A stretch of DNA of 64,000 nt. Origin: Linum tenue. Its lineage: Eukaryota; Streptophyta; Magnoliopsida; Malpighiales; Linaceae. The notes under the pieces are model-generated. The model saw only the letters and a program-made list of their open reading frames with translations, did no database searches and was not told the DNA's origin. Positions 57,431 to 64,000 of this stretch are shown here, in pieces. The position numbers were made by a program, and so were the translations under genes. The stretch covers positions 16,678,001-16,742,000 of the forward strand of contig CAMGYJ010000011.1 in the NCBI GenBank assembly GCA_946122785.1. Direction: 5' to 3'. Position 1 is the first letter of the stretch; each line of letters begins with the position of its first letter.

Positions 57431-59287
57431 TGCACGATTAGTGGGCCAAATAACAGTTTGGGCCCGTTTAAATGAAAATATATTTTTACTTTCGTGCTCA
57501 ACAGACCGACCGCACTGGCATCTTCTAAATTTACCCCTAAAAAATTGCTCTGTACGCATCAAATTTGAAATGGAATCCCTCTTTTCTCATTTCACATTTC
57601 ACATTTATATGATGTGTAGATTGTGATGAGTGTAGATGTAGGCCTGTCATTGTCCTACAAATTCATTAACACGCCAAAAAGTGGTGAAATGAGCCACCCT
57701 ATTAAACACAATCTTGTATAATGATCATTGGATCCAATCATGCCAGATTATGAAGAAGTTTAAAATGTAGCGGTTATCCCGACTAAAACATTAAAAGAAC
57801 CAGTCTCATATAGTTTGCACAAAGATATAATTTCATTCTGAAAAATAATATTAATTTAAGACCCATAAAAAAAATTTAAGAAGTCGATATTGCTTCTACA
57901 TGTTTAATATTGCAATTCGATATGCAATATTCGAACCAGTGATATTTGGGCTGCAATTTTAGGGTTATTGTATATTTATAAAATAGATATAAATTTAAAT
58001 TAAGTATTAAACTACAACTAAAATAATCAAAGTATTAAAACACCAAATAAGTACTTACGGGAGATTCAGTGGCCAATTAATCGTTAAAAAAGTCATATGA
58101 TTTTCATAATTTAGGTTCGTGTATGTTTGAATTTAAATAGATACAACAAATATACTTAGTGTGATTGGTTATGATCCTTGTTTGCCTTTAAAGAGACCAA
58201 TGTTCAAATCCCAATGCATGCCTTTTTTATGAATAAATAAATAAGAAAATAAGCAATTGTGAAGACCAAAATGTCCTTCCTATAATCACTCTCGTTGCAG
58301 GAAATTTGAAATGGAGCAACAGTTTTCATCATTCGGCTTTTATTTATTATCTAGACTAGATTTGGGCAATGAGAGTGAGGATCGGGGCGCCTAGTTGCGT
58401 AGGTTTCAAGTTACCGTTTCGAACCCCGTTTCGGACCCGTTACCGCTGTGTTAAGCTAGCGTTTCTTCCCTCTACACATATGTACAAATTAAATCCTTCC
58501 TACAAATAAAACTTGAGGGTTTTTTGGAAGTTTGATTTCAAATAGTGTATTGAGCTAATTCATTTATTTGTGAAATTTAGGGTTGTTTGGATTGATTATT
58601 TGACAATTTTGGGGCCAATTATCATACAAGCATACAAATACCACGTAATATAAAACTTATTATTTGGTATGTGATATTTGGTCTCAAACCTGTTATTTGA
58701 CAAATACCTGCCCCTCTCAAGTATTTGGCAAACACTTTATGTGTTATTTGGTCTCAAACATGTTATTTAGCAAAACACCACATCCAAATATCACATAATA
58801 TAAAACTTGTTTTTTGCTACATGATATTTGGTCTCACACCTGTTATTTGGCAAAGACGGTAGCACCTTAGTCCGCCCGACACTACTTTTATCAAAATACC
58901 CTTGTTAAACCGTCAACCATAATGAGAACCAAAATAACTGGGGAAAATAGTGGAAAAGTTTTTCATAACACGCTTAATAAGTAATATGAAATTCAAATAA
59001 TATCTCTTGAAACTTTCATAAGCGGGAATCATAAATATTCTTAAACAAAACTCGCATCAAATCTCAAGTCCAGCTAAATACACGAGATTGAAATCTTCAC
59101 CCTAGAGTCCTTTAGAGCCATGGATCTTTATCACGAACTGCTAAACTTCTAAGCATACTCTGAAACTTCTAAAATTCCTGAATACGGCCGATGGGGTCAG
59201 TCCTAATCCTAATTTCGTTATCATACATAAACAAACAGGCATGCACATGTGATGCTTCGGGTACATTATTAGGTACGTTAGTAGAAG
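57431..59287. other. AT-rich intergenic DNA with MITE-like repeats
   Basis: At about 58590-58870 repeated TTATTTGG/GTGATATTTGGTCTC phrases resemble the 34346-34515 repeat. No gene was recognised. Confidence 0.4.
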
Positions 59288-59290
59288 TTA

Positions 59291-61566
59291 GACCATCCAC
59301 ATCCATGAAACATCATTTCTATTTCATATGTGGCCCCTACTGCCACCTCAGCAGCTTTTTCCATTCCATTACATATCACTTTCATTCTCTCTACATCCAT
59401 GAAATCCACTATCTATTTCATAGGGTGGGTCCAACTTACTTTTTAATACACTACACTTTTTATCTAACCTATATGATTTTACCAATTCAAGATGTATCAA
59501 ATAGTTAAAATAATATATTTTAATTATTTAATTATCAATAATGAAATAAATTTACTAATTCATTAAAAATATATTATAGCTTTATTCATTGATTAAAAAA
59601 ATAAATTATGTAATTTAAAATGGGTAGACTTTAATAAAAATACATGAAACTTGTTATTAAGTCACAAGTACAATATTCAAATGACAAATTACATAACACA
59701 ATGAAAATTTCAAATAAACACACGTACATAACACAACTACTATTGCAAATAAACACATGTAATACAAATACATAGAAACGATACTAGATTAATCATCGAA
59801 TTCCTCGTCTCCAAATCGATTCCATATCTCTTCTATCAAATCAGACTGAAGTTGATTATTTGTTGACCTATTACGAATCCTTGTGTGGTTCCGAAGATAC
59901 TCATCATACTCTGGGAGATGATTTTGAGAAACTGCAGGCATCGAGACTTCGAAGTTCACGTCCTCGTCTGTGTAATCAAACTGATGAATATATGTATCTC
60001 ACTCATCTTCCACAATCATGTTGTGCATAATTATGCATGCTCTCATTATTTCACCGATTATGTCCTTACACCACATGCGTGATGGTCCACTAATGATAGC
60101 AAAACGTGCTTGGAGCACCCCGAATGCTCTCTCGACATCTTTTCTAGCTGCCTCTTGCTTCATTGCGAACAACTTGTGTTTTGGTCCTTGAGGTAATGGA
60201 ATTGACTTGACGAAAGTAGCCCAATTGGGATAAATATCATCAGTTAGGTAATATCCCAAATTGTAGTTTCTTCCATTAACAGAGAATCGAACCTTTGGTG
60301 CTTTCCCTTCTAACACTTCATGGAATACAGGAGACCGATCTAACACATTTATGTCATTCAATGTACCTGGAACACCAAAGAAAGCATGCCATATCCACAA
60401 ATCTTGTGAAGCAACAACTTCAAGCATAATGGTTGGGGTTTTATGATCCCCTCTAGCATATTGCCCACGCCATGCTACCGGACAATTTTTCCATTTCCAG
60501 TGCATGCAATCAATACTTCCTAACATACCGGGGAAACCTCTTTGCTCTCCCACATGGAGCAAACGTTCGACATCAGCAACATTGGGCCTCCTTAGGTACT
60601 CATCACCAAACACAACATTGACAGCTCTTACAAATTTTTTAACACATAATGTTGTACTGGACTCACCAATTCGCAGATATTCATCAACAACATATGCAGC
60701 CACATCGTAAGCTAGCATTCGAATTGCTGCTGTGCACTTTTGAAGGGGTGAGAGGCTTGATCTGCCCGTGGCATCATGATTGGTTTGATAGTAGGGATCT
60801 TGATTCATGGCACCTTCAACTATGCGAAGAAATAAGCTTCTTCTCATGCAAAATCTTCGTCGAAACTTGTCTTCTGGGAATCTTGGATTTTCAACAAAGT
60901 AATCATTGTATAGTTGTTGGTGTCCTCCTTCACGACCCCTTTCAATGTACCTTCTTGGCTTTCGTCTACGTCTGGATGAAGAGGCTTCATCTGCTAGTTT
61001 TGGTTGTTGCAATTGCATATGTTGATCCACAACTTCAGATAGTGAATCATCAAGAAACCATTGAACAATGTTTTCATCAGAAAAAGGGTTATTGGGATCG
61101 GAATCTGAAGAAGTTGAGGAAGAAGAAGAGGAAGAAGAAGAAGAGGATAAAAAATTCATCTCTATATTATCCATGTTGTGAGGATTATGGCTGATACATC
61201 AATATGTAGCTATATTTATTGATTGAGCATATTGTTCATTTGAAAATTTAATTAATCAAAGGTTAATGAATTTACCTAATATAATCTTTTTCGTTTTCTT
61301 AAATTGTAGTTAGCAAATGATAAATAAAAGTTAAAACAATACTACACTACACTCTTTTCAATTCAAATAAAGAAAACAAAAATGACAAAGAAAAAAAAGA
61401 GCAAAAGATGGGAAGGGGGGGCCATTCTCCTACCACATGCTATTTCATATGGGATTTCACAAAGTGGAAGATCCCACTTTCTGAAATAGATCCCACATCC
61501 ATGACCTATCCCACTTTCATGCATGTCACCTATGAAATAGGCAAAAGACAGCCGATACAGATGGTC
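59291..61566 (-). mobile_element. PIF/Harbinger transposon (2276 bp) with TTA duplication
   Basis: The left end GACCATCCACATCC and the complement of the right end GACCATCTGTATCG are inverted repeats. TTA flanks both sides (59288-59290 and 61567-61569). The element carries a long transposase reading frame on the minus strand. No partner Myb-like ORF of the kind found in many PIF elements was recognised. It is probably among the youngest elements in the window. Confidence 0.85.
59999..61174 (-). CDS. PIF/Harbinger transposase (HARBI1-like, DDE_Tnp_4), premature stop
   Basis: Cuts and joins the element's DNA. The ATG at 61174 gives 391 aa without an intron. After a poly-Ser stretch and an acidic region come a basic segment (RRRRKPRRYIERG) and the helix-turn-helix-like part (FRRRFCMRRSLFLRIVEG). 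The catalytic domain shows GSIDCMHWKWKNCP (first D), GVPGTLNDINVLDRSPVF (second D) and RKDVERAFGVLQARFAII (E). The frame ends at TGA (60001-59999) right after HNMIVEDE. However, 69 further codons are open in the same frame to a TAA at 59789-59791, with family-like content (FLRNHTR-like LRNHTRIRNRS, then IWNRFGDEEFDD). A CGA to TGA change is the simplest explanation. The catalytic residues are intact. Confidence 0.9.
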   Translation of the reverse strand: MDNIEMNFLSSSSSSSSSSSTSSDSDPNNPFSDENIVQWFLDDSLSEVVDQHMQLQQPKLADEASSSRRRRKPRRYIERGREGGHQQLYNDYFVENPRFPEDKFRRRFCMRRSLFLRIVEGAMNQDPYYQTNHDATGRSSLSPLQKCTAAIRMLAYDVAAYVVDEYLRIGESSTTLCVKKFVRAVNVVFGDEYLRRPNVADVERLLHVGEQRGFPGMLGSIDCMHWKWKNCPVAWRGQYARGDHKTPTIMLEVVASQDLWIWHAFFGVPGTLNDINVLDRSPVFHEVLEGKAPKVRFSVNGRNYNLGYYLTDDIYPNWATFVKSIPLPQGPKHKLFAMKQEAARKDVERAFGVLQARFAIISGPSRMWCKDIIGEIMRACIIMHNMIVEDE

Positions 61567-61569
61567 TTA

Positions 61570-63066
61570 TTGAGCGTATAGTTCTTGTATACTTTATAAG
61601 TGTCTTGCATATTTTACCTTAAAATGGGGCCCCGTCCTCCACTTAGCTAGCACAATCGTCCGGTAAAACTTGTTATAATATATTCTAACATGACTACCCT
61701 CACAATGGGGAGCATGAACTGATAACCTGCGTTAATAATCTAAGGCGAACACGCGCGCCATGGGGACGTGAACGTGTACATTGTGCCGATCTAAGGCAAA
61801 TACCCACACAATGGGGATCATGTACCGCGTGCATAGCTAGCTAAGCAAGAATTAAACATGCTCTTACTTGTTCTTACTTATTCATACTTATTAATTTGAT
61901 AGTTTTTACTCTTGCTTATCTTAATCTCTCACATCATGGAGGGATGTAATTAATTTATACTTGCTTACAAACTGGAAAAGCTTGGTGATCTCCCATAGTT
62001 TGGGAAGCTCAACTTATTAACTTGCACAAGTCTTGAAACTTAGTTTTCTGATGTTCATGATGTTATGCACACTTAAAGTAACGACTGAACGTAAATGACT
62101 TAGTTTAACATGGAAGCGTATAAGCCATAAGGAGTAATTGAAACATAAGAGATGTATAACATAAGCTTAAGTGCATAGACTAATAACGAAAATTACTCTA
62201 ACCCCCTTTAACCACGTACCTTGCTTAACCATTGATGGTCATAACCTGTAGATGTGATCGGCTTTGCTTGCTATTTTGCGTCATTCCAATCCCTCCTCCA
62301 AGTCCTTCCTTTATCAATTTTCACCAATCCCTTCTTGCATTACAGGACTTCATTAAGCCGCTGCCACCATCATCACTTTGGTATACATGATCAACGTTGA
62401 ATGTTAACCCAATTCATGAAGTTACGGCGTCGAACTGGCTGCCTTGGTCAGAGTTCCTCTCATGCTTGCCTCCCTCGTTGATCAGCGGGTATCGTAATCC
62501 CCAACCGCCACCGTCAATCCATCCCTGCCATCCAATTCTTCCTCCATCTCCTGACCATACGTCATGTACTTGATACCAACATTCTTCGCCATTGTGAACT
62601 ACGAGAGATCACCTTCCCAACAAAACTTGTCTCGTCCGTCCTTCCTGTGGCGAGCTGCAGTCTCGCTTCGTACCCAAGCCATTCGAACCTGAGTTGTCCC
62701 GTCCCCTTCATCCACTTCTGGCTCTTCCGTGTGCGACGGACGTAATACAATTTCCCTTGCTCCCTTCGATCGCTTCTCCGCTATCATTATTTGCGCTGAT
62801 CGAGCTCGGCGGAGGGTGTTCACGAGGAGAAGGATGGTGTGATCTAGGGCTTTTGTCCGCCGATAGTGCCAGGATTTCCTTAGGGTTTTGCTATTATTTG
62901 GTTTATATAATAATTACGGGTAGAAGGGAAGTTTAGGTGATTTCATATATTATGAGGAACCGGGTGTTAAAAAAATCTCATTTTTTATCAGCCAAACATG
63001 TTATTTGCAGTCAATAATACATTTTTTTTGTTATTTAACCACAAAATTTATCTAAAATACATACAT
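61570..63066. other. Intergenic DNA, no recognised gene
   Basis: At 61690-61830 a phrase around CACAATGGGGA recurs two or three times, in the style of an old LTR. The GC-richer 62340-62870 holds short frames on both strands, such as a minus-strand ATG at about 62593 (AKNVGIKYMTYGQEMEEELD), but none is recognised. Nothing can be asserted. Confidence 0.4.
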
Positions 63067-63465
63067 TGTTATGAAACTAATGAAAATATAAACAACTACA
63101 AGAGAAGATTAGAGAGGGAAAGACACAAGAGAAGATAGGGGAAGAGTTCTTCTTATTCATTCTTCACTTTTGATACAATAATATGCTCTATTTATAGGCA
63201 CACTTTGGTAACCACTACATCCTTATATCAATGCATATGAATGAGAGATAATAATGTAGGAATAGGGGTTACATTTAACTCCCAAATGAGCATCTAATGT
63301 GGTAGGTCATTGGTCATCCATAAATCAATATTTACATAATACTCCCCCTTGGATGACCACTAGATTACATTACGTTATCTCATACTGACTCGTTAAAAAT
63401 CTTACCAGGAAAACCCATCGGGAAAAAACCATGGTTAAGGGAAAAAGAGTGCAGTGCGTATAAGC
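63067..63465 (-). mobile_element. Copia 3' end: LTR (63067-63336) plus 3' internal sequence
   Basis: On the minus strand the order is an internal 3' non-coding segment (TTTTTCCCTTAACCATGG, then TTTTAACGAGTCAGTA), a polypurine tract AAGGGGGAGTATTA (about 63337-63350), then an LTR starting TGTAAATATTGATTTATGG and ending TTTCATAACA. A CTATAAATAGAGC box lies near 63194. This is the recognisable 3' end of Tork-like plant Copia elements. The coding region is absent; at 63466 BAG6-like sequence takes its place. Confidence 0.75.
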
Positions 63466-64000
63466 ATCCTGCTCAATAAGTGTCTGGGCTTTTTCCAAGG
63501 CAAGGAAACACTGTTCAGGTTCAACATGACTGTGTATATACTGAGGGGGCTCCTCATCCTCAGGCCCTATATATAAAACAGTATGAGTTATCCTACTAAA
63601 ATAGTTTAATGCAGAACAGTAAAGCAACAAGTCTACAAAGATTACCATATCGCTTCGCTTTGGAAAAACAGTACGTTTGTTTCTGCATCCATTTCATGAA
63701 CTCATGGAGTTTAAGGTATAACTGGGACAATGGCTGCAAAAGAAAAACAGAGACGAAACATCATTTTAATGATATACATATCCCACAGCAAAAAATCAAA
63801 CATAAGCAACCAAGTTTTTACTCATACCAGTTCAAATGACGGATTGGGTACTGATGCAAAAACAGGAGATTTTGTAACTGGAGGCATTGGTTGGAACAAA
63901 ATGCCCTCCGTGGCAGCATTGTGAGCCGGTTCGCCAATCCTTATCGAGTTCAACACAGACCGCATAACCTACATTTCAAAACCAGATGAAATAGGTGCTT
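63466..64000 (-). pseudogene. BAG6-like gene body, copy C (partial, runs off the window)
   Basis: It matches copy A at 49818-50352 with a constant offset of 13648 bp and no indel. I counted about 11 differences by eye over 535 bp. It contains equivalents of exon 5 (63466 to about 63583, EPEQCFLALEKAQTLIEQ), exon 4 (63646-63733) and exon 3 (63828-63968), with introns retained. The block starts abruptly at 63466 against Copia 3' sequence. It continues past the window end. Confidence 0.7.

Noticed and set aside
58190..58230. Possible tRNA-like element (GTTCAAATCCC)
   Set aside because: Only a B-box-like T-arm word is present; no acceptor stem or cloverleaf could be formed.
60649..61194. 181-codon plus-strand frame
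   Set aside because: Antisense shadow of the Harbinger transposase.
62599..62823. 74-codon minus-strand charged frame
   Set aside because: No recognised domain, no splice partners; cannot be supported as a gene.

Overview
The window is nuclear DNA of a flowering plant, most probably a eudicot. The evidence is intron-rich genes with GT-AG junctions, plant-specific proteins (CONSTANS-like, STY13-type Raf kinase, plastid acetylglutamate kinase, F-box/FBD) and an AT-rich intergenic space packed with plant transposons. A run of exactly 100 Ns (22088-22187) marks an assembly gap. The species cannot be fixed from the sequence.

Layout. 1-7.1 kb is a transposon graveyard: two inverted Ty3/gypsy pieces (1.2-3.3 kb), a pogo/Emigrant-type element (4.27-4.87 kb), a decayed Copia gag-protease (5.1-6.3 kb) and a hAT-type element (6.49-7.12 kb). 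7.2-13.8 kb holds two convergent intact genes: RRP15-like on + (8 exons, 310 aa) and a group III CONSTANS-like B-box/CCT gene on - (4 coding exons, 419 aa). 13.9-26.5 kb is mostly non-autonomous elements: hAT-type with 8-bp target duplications, a Tourist/Harbinger type with TTA, and a MULE relic ending 133 bp before the next ATG. 26.7-27.7 kb is the single-exon NAGK gene. 28.4-32.1 kb is a STY13-like kinase gene on - whose N-terminal coding region carries two apparent 1-nt deletions. 36.46-41.28 kb is a Copia element with both LTRs and many TAG stops. 42.55-44.05 kb is an F-box/FBD gene whose 3' end is replaced by repeat DNA. 47.0-50.7 kb (-) holds two tandem BAG6-like gene bodies, A and B. 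Copy A has a 1054-bp Harbinger-like element in an exon, and that element carries a possible captured gene piece. A nearly identical third block, C, starts at 63466 and runs off the window, joined directly to a Copia 3' end. 51.0-53.3 kb is a 2301-bp MULE with long terminal inverted repeats, a perfect 9-bp target duplication, arrays of small palindromes, a 99-bp palindrome and remnants of two converging genes. 59.3-61.6 kb is a PIF/Harbinger element with TTA duplications and a transposase that is intact except for one premature stop.

The cellular genes do not form a pathway: RRP15 is in ribosome biogenesis, NAGK in plastid arginine synthesis, COL in transcriptional regulation, STY13 in phosphorylation and the F-box protein probably in ubiquitin ligation. 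What links the window is transposon activity on genes: a MULE in the NAGK upstream region, a repeat forming the F-box stop codon, a Harbinger-like element in a BAG6-like exon and a BAG6-like/Copia chimera. Splice sites, reading frames, terminal repeats and target duplications were read by eye; family names come from recalled family knowledge, without any database search.
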